From: Hypericum androsaemum | Lineage: Eukaryota; Streptophyta; Magnoliopsida; Malpighiales; Hypericaceae | Assembly: GCA_963995505.1 (NCBI GenBank) | Contig: OZ023186.1 | Location: 17,305,570 to 17,369,569 of the forward strand | Length of the DNA: 64,000 bases | Direction of reading: 5' to 3' | Shown here: positions 11,468-24,487 of the stretch, in pieces | How the letters are laid out: every line of letters begins with the position of its first letter | Numbering within the stretch: the stretch's first letter is position 1 | Notes under the pieces: model-generated | Database searches by the model: none | What the model was told of the DNA's origin: nothing | Seen by the model: only the letters and a program-made list of their open reading frames with translations | Translations under genes and position numbers: made by a program

Positions 11468-12292
11468 TGTTGGAATAAATATTTATTTAATGTATTTGGT
11501 CTAAGCTGAAAAGCCCAATCTGAGGATAGGAGAACCATTACTATATCGAATATCACAAGAAATTTTTTCCTGTTTATAATGAGAAGCTCCAAGCTGGTGT
11601 AACATTAAATGTTCTACCTGAAGAGCTGACCGAGGCAGCCTGCGAGGATGGTACGAAGCACCATCTGAGCACGAGCACGCGCTGCGCGTGCGCATGGCGC
11701 ATTGGACGCAGGTCGCAATGGGCGCTTTGTGGCGCACTTGGCACGAGCGTGCGTCCAGAAACTGGAACGTCCTGGAGGCTTCCAGATTGCCACCGAAGAG
11801 GCACGAGGAGTGCCTGGAAGGCCTGTGGCCGAAGAGACACCAGCAGGCATCCAGGAGCTCTGAAGAGACACCTACGGGCATCCAGAAAATTGGTGGCCGA
11901 AAGGGTGCCTCGGCTCCCAGAAATGTGAGAGCATGTTGCCCCCTCGAAAGTGCCTGGCAGCCATTTGGATTCCAGTCATCCTTGCCTATAAATAGGCCCT
12001 TCCCCCCTCATTTGCAAATCACCCCCGAAAACTCATTGCATAAGCATTCATTAGCAATAGTCGTTCTATTCTCTCCCTCTCTAAGAAAGTTCAAAGTATT
12101 CAAGGTTCGCCCGAAGCTTCAAGATTCGTTGTGCTACGATCTTGGAAGCAGCAAAGTCGTTGTATCTTGGGGACGATTGCCGCAGCCCGTAAGCACTGAA
12201 TACGGGGCATTCTCGTCTTACGGAGAAAGAGTCCAACTCTTGCCTCGACTATTAAAGATCATAATCAAGTACACCACCTCCGACCAACAACA
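11468..12292 (+). repeat. 5' LTR of the Tork-like Copia element (825 bp)
   Basis: Matches 16757-17710 plus 22554-22616. Carries a TATA-like cctataaatagg near 11985, about 300 bases before the LTR end. Compared with the 3' LTR it lacks a block of roughly 120 bases near 11743 and one of the repeated ctgaaaag(t/c)cc units near its start. Confidence 0.88.
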
Positions 12293-12300
12293 ATCGTAAG

Positions 12301-15300
12301 ATGAGATTTGTGTACTTGAAGATGGCATCAACATGCTCAGCACCAGTGCCAGCGGTCCCGGGAACTATCCACGCCGAAAGGCCGGCCAAGTTCAACAGTA
12401 CCGAGTTCAACAGATGGCAACAGAAGATGATGTTCTACCTGACGACGCTCAACCTAGTCCGATTCTTGAAGGAAGAGGCTCCGAAGGTGGCAGAAAATGA
12501 GACCGATCCACAGAAGATCAACGCCCTCGATGCATGGAGTCACAGCGACTTCTTATGTTGTAACTATGTCCCGAATAGCTTAGACGACGCCTTCTACAAT
12601 GTCTATGCAGGTACCAAGACTGCGAAAGAATTGTGGAACTCCCTGGAGAAGAAGTACAAAATGGAGGATGCCTGGATGAAGAAATTTATCTTCGGAAGGT
12701 TCCTCGACTTCCAAATGGTGAATTCCAAGAAGGTCATAGACTAAGTTCAAGAGCTGCAGCTGATTCTACATAAGATTCAAGCCGAAGGCATGCAACTCAG
12801 CGAATCCTTCCAGGTGGCTGCTTTAATCGAGAAGCTACCCCCTCTATGGAAAGACTTCAAGAACTACCTAAAGCATAAGAGGAAGGACATGAGACTGGAA
12901 GACCTGATCGTGAGACTAAGAATCGAGGAAGATAATCGATAGTCCGAAGTCAAGACCGGCAGGACCAACTCCGAGGCTAAGGTACACATTGCCGAAGGTG
13001 GTACTGGCAAGAAGAGGAAGAAGCCCAAAAATATGCAGGAGAAGCAAGAGCCAAAGCAAAAAGAAAGCTAAAAAGATCAAAGGCAATTGCTACAACTGCG
13101 ACAAGCTCGATCACATGGCAAAAGATTATCGCCTGCCATAGAGGGACGATCGTGAGAAGGCAAATCTGGCCGAAGACCTGTCTGAGCTAGACTTATCCGC
13201 CGTGGTGTTTGAAGCCAATCTGGTGGATAACCCAAGAGAGTGGTCCATTGACACAGGGGTAACCCAACATATCTGCTCAGACAAGGAGATGTTCTCGACC
13301 TATATCGCGATCAACGGCTGAAAGTTATTTATGGGTAACTCCACAACTTCTCTCGTAGTCGGACTAGGCCAGGTAGTGCTGAAGCTGACCTCCGAAAAAG
13401 AGTTGACCTTCAAGGATGTGCTGCATATCCCAGACATTCGTAAGAATTTAGTATCTGGCTCACTGTTAAGCAAAGCTGGGATGAAGCTAGTATTTGAGGC
13501 TGATAGGTTTGTTCTGACCAAGGCCGATACTTTTAGAGGAAAGGGTTACCTCGAGAGGGGACTCTTCAGGATGAATGTAATAACTGTCAAATGTGCCTTT
13601 AATAGCCCTAATAAAGTTGTTAATTCTTCTTATTTGGCTGAGTATTCTAACTTATGGCATGATAGATTAGGACACGTAAATTTGAGCTCACTAAGAAAGT
13701 TAGTAAGTTTAAATTTATTGCCTAAAATGGAGTTTGACCCGAACAATAAATGTGAAGTATGTGTAGAGGCAAAAATGACTAAAGCACCTTTTCATTCAGT
13801 GGAAAGAAGTACTACACCTTTAGAGTTAATTCATACCGACATATGCGATATAAAACAAGTACAAACTAGAGGTGGGAAAAAGTATTTCATCACGTTTATT
13901 GACGATTATACGAGGTTCTGTTATGTACACCTCTTGAAAGGAAAAGACGAAGCTCTAGAAGCTTTCAAGAGTTATAAGAATGAGGTTAAAAATTAACTTA
14001 GCACTAAAATCAAAATGATTCGAAGATAGAGGGGGAGAATATGTAGCTCCGTTTGAGGAATTCTGCCAACAACATGGCATTATTCATCAGACAACTGCTC
14101 CATACTCAACTCAATCAAATGGCATAGCTGAGCGCAAGAATCAAACTCTTAAACAGATGATGAATGCTATGTTGATTAGCTCGGGCTTACCACAGAACTT
14201 GTGGGGGGAAGCTGTGCTATCAGCTAATCATATTTTAAACAAATTATCACACAAGAAAAGAGATAAAATCCTATATCAATTATGGAAAGGGAGAAAGCCT
14301 TCCTACAGTTACCTTAAAGTGTGGGGGTACCTAGCCAAGGTAGAAATACCTCCACCTAAAAGGGTGAGAATAGGACCCAAGACCGTTGACTGCAATCTTT
14401 ATTGGATATGCCCACAATAGTAGCACATACCGATTTCTAGTGCACAAGTCTGAAAACTCTGAAATCAACGAGGGAATGGTCATGGAATCAAGGAATGCAA
14501 CATTCTTTGAGAATATCTTTCCTAAAAAGGAAACGAAAGAAGTAAGCTCAAACAAAAGAAGTTATAAAGCTACACAATACTCTGATCAAGGTGCTGAGGA
14601 ACCTAGATGGAGTAAGAGGACCAAAGTAGCCAAGTCATTTGTTCCAGATTTTTTAAATTACATGTTAGAAAATGAACCTGGGACAATCCAAGAGGCATTA
14701 TCCAGTCCAAATGCTGCTTTCTGGAAAGAAACTATCAATAGTGAGATAGAATCCATCATGTAAAATCACACGTGGAAAATCGTGGATCTTTGACTAGGTT
14801 GCAAACCTTTAGGTTACAAGTAGATCCTTAAAAGCAAATACAAAGCTGATGGATCAATCGACAAGTACAAAGCTCGGTTGGTAGCTAAAGAGTTCAAACA
14901 GAAGGAAGGATATGATTTCTTTGACACCTATTCGCTGGTCACAAAAATCACATCTATTAGAGTAATCATAGCTGTCGCAGCACTCTATAACCTCGAGATA
15001 CATCAGATGGATGTAAAAATAGCTTTTCTAAATTGAGAACTGGAAGAAAAAATATATATGGAACAACCTGAAGGGTTTGTTATCCCCGGACAAGAACATA
15101 AAGTGTGCAAGCTGTTCAAGTCACTGTACGGGCTGAAACAGGCGCCGAAATAATGGCATGAGAAATTTGACAGAACAATAATGTCAAATGGCTTTAAGAT
15201 CAACGAGTGTGATAAATGTGTATACATTAAAGGCACACCTGATGCTTACATAATTGTATGTCTGTATGTAGACGACATGCTAATCACGGGAAGCAGGAAT

Positions 15301-16215
15301 GATCTTATCGTAAAAACTAAGAACATGTTAAAGAACAACTTTGACATGAAAGATATGGGTCTAGCTGACGTCATACTAGGGATTAAAATCTCTAGGACGA
15401 CTAAAGGAATTATCTTGTCACAATCTCGCTACGTTGAGAATGTATTCAAGAAATTCGATGTTGTTGATAAACCTCTGGCTAAGACTCCGGTAGACCTAAG
15501 TCTATACTTAGCTAAAAACAGAGGTGACCTAGTATCTCAACTGGAATATGCAAAGATCATTGGGAGTCTGATGTACTTAAAAAATTGTACTCGCCCTGAT
15601 ATTGGATACTCAGTTAGCAAGCTTAGTAGATTCATGAGCAATCCAGGACCAGACTACTGGCTAGCTCTGGAAAGGGTTCTAAAGTATCTGAAATATACCA
15701 TGAACCATGGCATACTTTATACTAGGTATTCAGCTATATTGGAAGGATACAGTGGTGTGAATTGGATATCGGACACTAAAGACTCCAAATTTACTAGTGG
15801 TTATGTGTTCACCATAGGTGGAGGAGTTGTGTCCTGGAAATTCTCTAAACAAACGTGCATAGCTCGATCCACCATGGAGTCAGATTTTATAGCACTAGAC
15901 AAAGCTAGAGAAGAAGCTGAATGTCTCAGAAATTTTCTAAAGGATATTCCGTATTTGAACAAGCATGTGCCCCCTCTATTGATACATTGTGATAGCATGT
16001 CTGCAATCGGGAGAGCACAAAGTACTATGTAGAATGGTAAGTCTCGACATATCCGTAGGAGACATAACACTGTTAGACAATTGATCTCAAGTGGAGTAAT
16101 AACCATTGATTATGTGAAGTCCAAGGACAACATAGCTGATCCTTTGACGAAAGGAATCAACAGAGATCAAATGTACAACGCAGTTACGGGAATGGGGTTA
16201 AAACTCACACATTAA
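12301..16215 (+). pseudogene. Broken Copia gag-pol polyprotein
   Basis: Gag is recognisable from 12325 (MASTCSAP, then [16 protein letters not shown]). The in-frame stop at 12742 is one of several, with frame changes near 13050 and 14000. The zinc knuckle near 13090 is damaged (CYNCDKLDHMAKDY, last Cys missing). The protease site is near 13246 (WSIDTG), the integrase zinc-binding and core region runs 13640-14000, and the RT YVDD box is at about 15267. RNase H follows, and the frame ends at TAA 16213-16215. Multiple stops and frameshifts mean no functional protein. Confidence 0.88.
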
Positions 16216-16746
16216 AGAACGTTCATAGCGGTAACTCAACCATGATGAGTGGAGATCCCAGAAACTTGGTTCAATGAGGCAACTAAGTTATTGATGGTTC
16301 AGATGAATACTTGGAATATGTCTCATTCTCAGAAGCTACCCAAGTACGAACCTCCAGAGGTATGGTAAGGTTAAGCGTCTATACTTTTAATGATTCATAT
16401 ACCAAAAAAAGGTGAAGTATGGCGGATACTCCTAATGGGAGATCGCCTATATAAGTGTGAAGTGAGGCCACTTCAAATGGAAAAATACATGAGTCCAAGA
16501 TAAGGTCCATGGCCGCAACGAACACAACGAGAACCAAAGGATATTAGAAATATCATTGTATAAATGTTATTGTCTTGGTTTACATAAAAAAGTTGACCAG
16601 TTCAAGACATCGCGTTCACTGAGTAGCAAGTAAATCAGATAGCATTTTACTATGGAAGGTTCAAAGCCATAAGCTACCTTTCTCGATGCAATAATATTTT
16701 GTTAGAACTTTTCTTAAAAGTGTTAGCATGCATTAATCATCATTCG

Positions 16747-16756
16747 TGTGGGGGAT
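16747..16756 (+). other. Polypurine tract of the Tork-like element
   Basis: The purine-rich run gtgtgggggat directly precedes the 3' LTR start, the plus-strand priming site of LTR retrotransposons. Confidence 0.75.
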
Positions 16757-17710
16757 TGTTGGAATAAATACTTATTTAATGTATTTGGCCCAAGCTGGAA
16801 GGCCCGAGCTGAAAAGTCCGAACTGAAAAGCCCAAGCTGAAAAGTCCAAGCTGAGGATGGGAGAACCATTACCACATCGAATATCGCAAGGGATTTTTTC
16901 CTATTTATTAGGAGAAGCTCCAAGCTGGTATAACATTAAATGTTCTACCTGAAGAGCTGACCGAGGCTGCCTGCGAAGATGGTGCGAAGCACCATCCGAG
17001 CACGAGTACGCGCTCGTGCTTGCACATGTGCACGTACGTGTGCACATAGCACATTAGACGCAGGTCTCAATGGGCACTTTGTGGCGCACTTGGCACTTCG
17101 TACGTGCGCATCATCGCGAGGAGCTGGAGGAGCCTTAAAACTTTTGCCAAATTCTGGGAGAGTTATGAGCTGCGTGCGAGGTAGCTCACGAAGGGATGCG
17201 AGCTGGCCCAACGAATGAAGGGCCACCAGCGTGCGTCCAGAAACTGGAACGTCCTGGAGGCTTCCAAATTGCCACCGAAGAGGCACGAGGAGTGCCTGGA
17301 AGGCCTGTGGCCGAAGAGACACCAGCAGACATCTAGGAGCCCTGAAGAGACACCTACGGGCATCCAGAAAACTGGTGGCCGAAAGGGTGCCTCGGCTCCC
17401 AGAAATGTGAGAGCATGGTGCCCCCTCGAAAGTGCCTGGCAGCCATTCGGATTCCAGTCATCCTTGCCTATAAATAGGTCATTCCCCCCTCATTTGCAAA
17501 TCACCCCTGAACACTCATTGCATAAGCATTCATTAGCAATAGTCGTTCTACTCTCTCCCTCTCTAATAAAGTTCAAAGTATTCAAGGTTCGCCCAAAGCT
17601 TCGAGATTCGTTGTGCTACGATCTTGGAAGCAGCAAAGTCGTTGTTTCTTGGGACGATTGTCGCAACCCGTAAGCACTGAATACGAGATAATCTCGTCTT
17701 ACGGAGAAAG

Positions 17711-17912
17711 TGTTGGAGATCACATCCCCGTTCTTTTTGATTTGCTTCCTTATCTAGTTTGTTACTTTAGCATCTTTCTTTCCTGTTTGTATTTTCTGCT
17801 TTCCACTCCTACAGTTTAGGAGTTAGCTAGGTTATGCCTTGTTGGACTTTGGCTATATAAGCCAGCCTTATTATTGAATAACGCAAGCGGCACAGTTCAT
17901 TCAAAGTTTACA
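17711..17912 (+). repeat. 5' LTR of the nested Copia element (202 bp)
   Basis: Short LTR with a TATA-like ggctatataagcc about 60 bases before its end and the terminal TG..CA. Five substitutions separate it from the 3' LTR at 22347. Confidence 0.95.
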
Positions 17913-17924
17913 TGGTATCAGAGC
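17913..17924 (+). other. Primer-binding site (initiator tRNA-Met)
   Basis: tggtatcagagc begins at the base after the LTR and is the usual plant Copia complement to the 3' end of initiator tRNA-Met. Confidence 0.92.
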
Positions 17925-18043
17925 AGGATACCTAATTTATTTTTTTAGCCCCACCACAAATAAGCCAATACACCCGCCGCAACAAAGTTAACCCCACAAA
18001 AAAAAATACTATAGCGAAGAACGGTAATGGTCCCGCCAACAAT

Positions 18044-21000
18044 ATGGCATCACCTTACTTCCTACATCCCTCGGACAACCCGGGGCAGGTAAACGTGAGC
18101 GAGTTGCTCACCGAAAGAAACTATGTTGATTGGGTTGGTGAGATGACCAACTTCCTATTAGCGAAGAACAAGTTAGGGTTCGTCGATGGCTCTATCAACA
18201 AACCGGAATTGACCGCAACGGATTACAGCATCTGGTTGCGTTGTGATGCCATGGTCAAAGGATGGTTGGCCATTGCCATAGACAAGGAGGTCCGAAGCAG
18301 CGTTTGCTATGCCAAGACGGCACGAGAAGTTTGGGCCGACCTTAAAGAACGATTTGGGAAGAGCAACGCACCACGGGCCTATGACCTGCGCAGGTCTGTC
18401 TCGTTGCTACACCAAGATAAGATGACAGTCTCAGCATATTTTTCCAAGCTTAAGTCCCTTTGGGACGAGATGGAAGCCATGTCGCCGATGGCAGCATGCA
18501 CATGTGAAGCAAAGGGGCGCTACGCGAAGGCACGAGAGGAAGAACACCTTTATGTGTTTCTCATGGGTTTGGATAACGTTTTTGGTACGGTGAAATCTCA
18601 GATTTTGAGCACCAAACCACCACCAACCCTAGGTGAAGCTTACCATCTAATCCTTGAAGAGGAGCAAACCAGACTCATCGCAGCTTCCAGACAGCCGAGC
18701 ATTGAGGCAGCTACATTTCAGGCTGGACACTACCGACATGTTGATTCTAATTTGGCACAACGAAAGCATGCCAAGAAATAGAAAGAAAAGTTGAAGTGTG
18801 GACACTGTCAAAAGATCGGCCATGTCAAAGATCAGTGTTTTGAGTTGATTGGCTACCCGGAATGGTGGCAGCGAGAAGATAACCGTGATGCAAGCAAACG
18901 GGAACACAGTGGACCTACTGGAGCACGGCGGCCGTCACCACATGTGGCGCACGTTGGACCTGAAGCTAGTCCGATACCTGGCCTCAGCACGGACCAGTAC
19001 ACACGCTTGCTTGAGGTGCTGAAACCAGGGGGAGAAGGTGCATCCAGTGTTGCACGTGACTCAGGGGCGGCGGTGCACATGGCTGGTACTATTTTAGGAC
19101 CACATTCTTGGATCATAGATTCAGGTGCCACAGAACACATAGCTTGCGATGCAAGCATATTTTTTGGACCCCTGCGATCATCTGGGAACACACCAGTAAA
19201 GATACCTACTGGCGAGCATATTTTAGTTGAAGGGATTGGAGATATCTTTCTTCCAAATGGACTCATTTTGCGAAATGTTTTGCATATCCCTACTTTTCAA
19301 TGCAATCTGATATCTGTAAGTAAACTAACAAAAGATTTGAGTTGTTCACTAACTTTTGTTGCGGACTTATGCGTACTGCAGGACCTACCTTCGAGGACCC
19401 TGATTGGAGTGGGTAGGCACCGTGGTGGTTTATACTTACTGGAGTCCACTTCGAGAATGGGGGTGGTTATGCATGTCAACAAAGAGTTATCAACACACTT
19501 TTGGCACGAGAGGCTCGAACATCCTTCATTTGAGAAGATCGGACACTTGCATCATTTATGTTCAGACATTCGGTTAGACAATAAGCCTTTTTGTGATGCT
19601 TGTTTGCGGGCCAAGCAGACCCGTCTTTCTTTTCCAAACAACTCTATAAAGACCAGTTCTTGTTTTGCCTTAATACACTGCGACATATGGGATCCATATA
19701 AAACTGCTTCATTGTCCGGTGCACACTATTTTCTGACTATCATAGATGATCATAGTCATGCAATTTGGGTCTATTTAATGCGTCACAAGTCGGATGGTTC
19801 TCCATTCCTAATGATGTTCTATAATATGGTGGAGACGCAGTTTGGGAAAAGGATACAGAAAATATGAACAGACAATGGACTTGAATTCCAGTCCCATACT
19901 ATGCTGGATTTTTACAGGGACAAGGGCATACAGTTGCAAACATCGTGCCCGTACACACCACAGCAAAGTGGGGTGGTCGAGAGAAAGCATCGATACATTT
20001 TGGACACCGCACGAGCTCTACTCTTCCATTCCGGTCTACCAACATACTTTTGGGGAGAGAGTGTGCTTACTGCAGTATATCTAATCAATCGCCTCCCGAG
20101 TAAAGTTATCAGCAACAAAACACCCTACGAGGTACTTTTTGGGCGCAAGCCAAGTTACACGCACTTACGATCTTTTGGGTGCTTGGTTTATGCCCATGTT
20201 CTAGGCCCTCGCAATGATAAGTTTCAAGCACGGAGTCGAAAATGTGTGTTCATAGGATATCCAGAAGGGCAAAAGGGTTATCGAGTGTTTGACTTGGAGG
20301 ACAACCGCATTTATCATTCGAGGGACACAACATTCATAGAGCATATGTACCCCTTCAAGGACACGCGACCTTCCGAAACTACAATACAGCAAAGTCAATC
20401 TTCTTATGACGACCATTTTGCCGATGATTTGTTGGATGAAGTCCAACTTCAAATATTGGACGAATCGGAGGCGCCCAATGTCGAGGCCAATTTGGAGGTA
20501 AACAATGAGGGTGCACATACACCTCGTTTAGAGACTGTAGAAGCTGCCTCGCCTCCTAACCATGAAAATTTAGGAGAAGTTGCTGCTGGGGACAATCCAG
20601 TGGCTGTACGACGTAGCAATCGGCCAAAACAAATTCCACAGTAGCTTGCTGACTATGAGACATGCCTACCACCCTCTCTCAACCACCCACGGCCTACCTC
20701 TGCTTCAGGGAACTCGGTGGTATATCCTCTTACTCATTTTGTCTCGTATTCAAAGTTTTCTGACACTCATAAGGCTTTTCTTGCTGCCATCACTCAACAC
20801 GATGAGCCAAAGAATTATTTTCAGGCAGTCAAGAGTGAACAATGGCGCCATGCCATGGCTAGAGAGTTACAAGCACTTGAGGCGAATGGCACCTGGACTC
20901 TCGAACCTTTACCACCAGGCAAGAAAGCCATTGACTCGAAGTGGGTGTACAAAATTAAGTACAAACCCAATGGTGATGTCGAACATTATAAGGCCCGCCT

Positions 21001-22339
21001 TGTCGCCAAAGGCTACACCCAAATTGAAGGGATTGATTTTTATGACACATTTGCTCCGGTTGCTAAATTGGTTACCGTCCGATGTTTACTTGCTATGGCT
21101 GTACAAAACTGCTGGTATATCACCCAACTTGATGTCAATAATGCCTTTCTCCATGGCGATCTAAATGAGGCAGTGTATATGAAATTGCCCCTTGGCTACT
21201 CCGCTCCACAAGGCCAACGTGTCTGTAGGCTGCGCAAGTCTCTATAAGGTCTACGGCAGGCTTCGCGTAATTGGCACCATAAGTTCACGCAAGCCCTTCT
21301 CTATGTCGGATTTATTCAATGCCATTCTGACATCTCTTTGTTTCGCTTTCATAAGGACCATGTCTTGGTTTTTGCCCTGATCTATGTTGATGATGTGATT
21401 TTGGCCGGGAATACGGATGTTAAAATCAAGGAGATCACTGCCTACTTGGATGCTCGCTTTGGGATCAAGGACCTTGGGGCTCTTAAATACTTCCTAGGAA
21501 TTGAAGCTGCACGCTCTGCCAATGGTTTAGTTCTCAGCCAGAGAAAATACACTTTAGACATACTGACGGACAGTAAGATGTTGAGTGGCCGACCCGCCAC
21601 CTTCCCGATCGAGCAAAATCATCACATGACTGCCTCTACGGTTCCTAGTCCCATTGATGGCGGACGATACAGGCGCTTGATAGGCCGCCTCCTTTACCTG
21701 ACAGTCACTCGTCCGGACATCGCCTATGTTGTCAGCATACTGAGCCAGTTTGTCACCAATCCACAACAATCTCACGTTGATGCCGCTGATCGTGTCCTAC
21801 ATTACCTCAAACAGTCCCCTGGTCAAGGTATTCTTTTCCCAGCTACAGGGAAGCCTACACTCACAGCCTATTGCGATGCAGATTGGGGAGGTTGCCCTAT
21901 GACCCGCCGATCAAGAACATGATATTTCAGCTTATTTGGCGGTTCTCCTGTCTCCTGGCGAACAAAGAAGCAGTCTGTTGTAGCACATTCTTCTGCCGAG
22001 GCCGAATATCGAGCCATGGCAGCCACTGTTAGTGAGCTCATTTGGCTTCGTTGGTTGTTCCTTGAACTTCGTACACCCCAAACTGGCCCCACACCTCTTT
22101 ACTGCGACAATCAAGCTGCTTTATACATTGCGGCCAACCCAGTCTTTCATGAGCGAACCAAGCATGTCGAGATGGACTGCTATTTTGTCCGAGAACGTGT
22201 CCAGTCCGGTGAAATCGCACCACGCAAGATTGACAGCGCCGGCCAGCTCGCAGACATTTTCACTAAAGCTCTTGGTCGTCAGCGTTTTCACTACCTACTT
22301 GGCAAGTTGGGCATTACGAACCTCAATGCGCCAACTTGA
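18044..22339 (+). pseudogene. Copia gag-pol polyprotein, one frame with five in-frame stops
   Basis: From the ATG at 18044 to TGA at 22337-22339 the same frame holds every Copia domain, 1432 codons long. It is interrupted only by stops at 18779 (TAG), 19865 (TGA), 20642 (TAG), 21245 (TAA) and 21920 (TGA); I find no frameshift. Gag: NYVDWVGEMTNFLLAKNKLG, then a CCHC knuckle CGHCQKIGHVKDQC (about 18797). Protease WIIDSGATEH at 19109. Integrase: HFWHERLEH, CDACLRAKQ, then core residues in IHCDIW, TDNGLEF and [37 protein letters not shown] and YVDD at 21383. RNase H: YCDADWGG, SSAEAEYRAM and the C-terminal ADIFTKALG. The copy is disabled by point mutations only. Confidence 0.93.
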
Positions 22340-22346
22340 GGGGGAG
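22336..22346 (+). other. Polypurine tract of the nested Copia element
   Basis: ttgagggggag overlaps the end of the polyprotein frame and ends at the base before the 3' LTR. Confidence 0.85.
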
Positions 22347-22548
22347 TGTTGGAGATCACATCCCCGTTCTCTTTGATTTGCTTCCTTATCTAGTTTGTTA
22401 CTTTAGCATCTTCCTTTCCTGTTTGTATTTTCCGCTTTCCACTCCTACAGTTTAGGAGTTAGCTAGGTTATGCCATGTTGGACTTTGGCTATATAAGCCC
22501 GCCTTATTATTGAATAACGCAAGCGGCACAGTTCATTCAAAGTTTACA
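22347..22548 (+). repeat. 3' LTR of the nested Copia element (202 bp)
   Basis: Same length as the 5' LTR with five mismatches and no gap. Followed directly by the gaaag target duplication and the resumed host LTR. Confidence 0.95.
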
Positions 22549-22621
22549 GAAAGAATCCAACTCTTACCTCGACTATTAAAAATCCTAATCAAGTACACCA
22601 CTTTCGACCAGCAACAGTATT

Positions 22622-24478
22622 ATTATCAGCCAGCCTAGTAGAATACTTCACGGCAATCTCAACGGTCTAGGCGGTCAACCATCAGCCCACCTGAAATGGC
22701 TGGGATGAGGGTCACCGTTGGGATGCGTGCCATGGAGGGTACAGGGTGGAAGGTTATTGGTACAGGGTGGCGAGACTTATTAATGGTGATGGGAAAGGAG
22801 GGAACTCAGGTGGGTGAGTGGTTTTAATTTATTATTACATCTTTAAAGTTAAATCGGGGATTATTGGATATGGCATTTACTGTTCGTCGGCGTGGCTGGT
22901 TGTCGTCGGTGTGGCTTTCTAAATTCTAATGCGTTGGTTAGTTGGAGGAATTAATTTATTAGGTGGCCGAATTTAAAGACATTCCCATTTGGAGCATAAT
23001 TTGTGACTATACTCACAAGCGAATAAAATTATTTCTGATCGTCTGTTATCAGAACACAATTATATCAACTAATTTAAGTTTTAGTCGGGTATTGATCTTT
23101 GAAAACAAAAAAATTTCAGCAAATATTTAACCCTAATACATTATTAATAGCTCGAATTCGAGATCTTTTGATTAAATTAATTTTTTTATTTAAGTTGATT
23201 AAACTAAATTAATTTTCTCATGATATAAATATTTATTTTATTTAAAAAAATGAAAGAGACTTTTGAAGGTCGGAGTTTCTTTTGTCTAGACTTGAGAATT
23301 TACCTTGCCGGTGGTCTCAGTTTTGCCCCACTTAACTTTTACGATAGTTTGGTGAGTGCCTTGACGGGCTTTACCTTGCGTCATTTAGCACACGACACGC
23401 GTTTACGCTTTAAAAATTAAAATTAAAATATTATGCTTTAAAATTATAATTAAAATACTAAGCTCATAGAAGAACGGGACATTTCGTTCAATCATTGCCA
23501 GTACTAAACATTTTTATCACATTTTTTATATGCGTTATCTAATATATAGGATTAGACTCGGTATAATTATTTTTGGAGTTATTTTGGGTGGCAATATAAT
23601 TTATTTATTAAAAGAATATATTTAGATTTTGTATTTAGTATTTACCAGAAAGCAGGAACAGCTAAAAACAATAAACTTTCATGTCCGTGCATAAACACTA
23701 TAATTACTCAATCAAACAACAAATCTTTTATAAAATCAAGTGCCAGCAACCACGAGAGACATAATTTCGGTCGTGTGATTAATTTTTTTTTAGGAATTAA
23801 TTTCGGTTGTGTGATTAATTAAATAAAGACCAAACAATTATCCAGAGGTGAATCTCTTAAAATTTCCATCGTGTCGAATTTTGCACGTGCTTTAATTTTG
23901 TCAACATGCGATGAAAAAAAGTCATATAGAAACAACAATAGATGCATAATTAATCATATTTAATACCATGTTAATATTTTCATATCTATATAGGAAAAAA
24001 ATTCGCATTTCGACACTTGAGCACCAACTTATCCCTACTCAAAAATTTTGAATTTTTTTATTTTAAAAAAGGGAGACCGTGCCACGTGGCAGTTTGATTA
24101 AACAAAGATCAATAATAAGAAAGAACAATCTAGCACGACATCAAAAAGAAATTCCTATCTTCGGAAATACCTGATTACATGTAGCTCTCGTCGTCTGGCT
24201 TCCGTCAATAAATTAATGAATATTTTTATACCAAAAAAATTAACGAATATATACCCTATCGTATTTGTTTACGTGGGAACAGACTAGATGAAGCTCATCA
24301 AGTACCACTCTAGCGAATCTTCTAACTAACCTCGTCCTTAAACAAATAATTGCTCATGTATAATAAAATAAGGTAACGATTAAGATGAACACAGCTCAGA
24401 GAAGAGTCAGCGACCATCTAGCGTAACGCATAATCCCTTCATTATACGTGAGCGTCCAATTAGTATATAATCGAGACA
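22622..24478. other. AT-rich intergenic region, no gene seen
   Basis: No ORF with family resemblance, no RNA gene. Short degenerate repeats only. Confidence 0.5.
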
Positions 24479-24487
24479 TATATTTTT

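Larger units (their letters stand above)
17711..22548 (+). mobile_element. Structurally complete Copia retrotransposon (4838 bp) nested in an LTR
   Basis: Both LTRs are 202 bp (17711-17912 and 22347-22548), start TGTTGGAG and end TTTACA, and differ at 5 positions by my alignment. A perfect 5-bp target duplication gaaag (17706-17710, 22549-22553) flanks the element. Primer-binding site tggtatcagagc (initiator tRNA-Met complement) follows the 5' LTR directly; polypurine tract ttgagggggag precedes the 3' LTR. One reading frame spans the interior. The low LTR divergence makes it clearly younger than its host LTR. Confidence 0.96.
11468..22616 (+). mobile_element. Degenerate Copia (Tork-like) LTR retrotransposon, split by a second Copia element
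   Basis: 5' LTR 11468-12292, internal region 12293-16756, 3' LTR from 16757, interrupted at 17711 by another Copia element and resuming at about 22554-22616. LTRs begin tgttggaataaat and end in caaca. Flanks are gtatc (11463-11467) and gtatt (22617-22621), a 5-bp target-site duplication with one changed base. Polypurine tract gtgtgggggat lies at 16747-16756. Gene order gag-protease-integrase-RT-RNase H is Copia. No tRNA-primer site is visible just after the 5' LTR, and the coding region is broken many times, so this copy is dead. Confidence 0.9.
16757..22616 (+). repeat. 3' LTR of the Tork-like element, interrupted
   Basis: LTR sequence occupies 16757-17710 and 22554-22616; everything between is the younger Copia insertion plus one copy of its target duplication (gaaag). 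The sequence on the two sides reads continuously against the intact 5' LTR (..cggagaaag then a(g/a)tccaactctt..). The left part holds an extra stretch around 17090-17220 that the 5' LTR lacks. Confidence 0.9.

Noticed and set aside
11501..12299. Overlapping ORFs on both strands in the Copia LTRs (also 16945-17673)
   Set aside because: They fall wholly within LTR sequence, are repeated in both LTRs, and have no domain.
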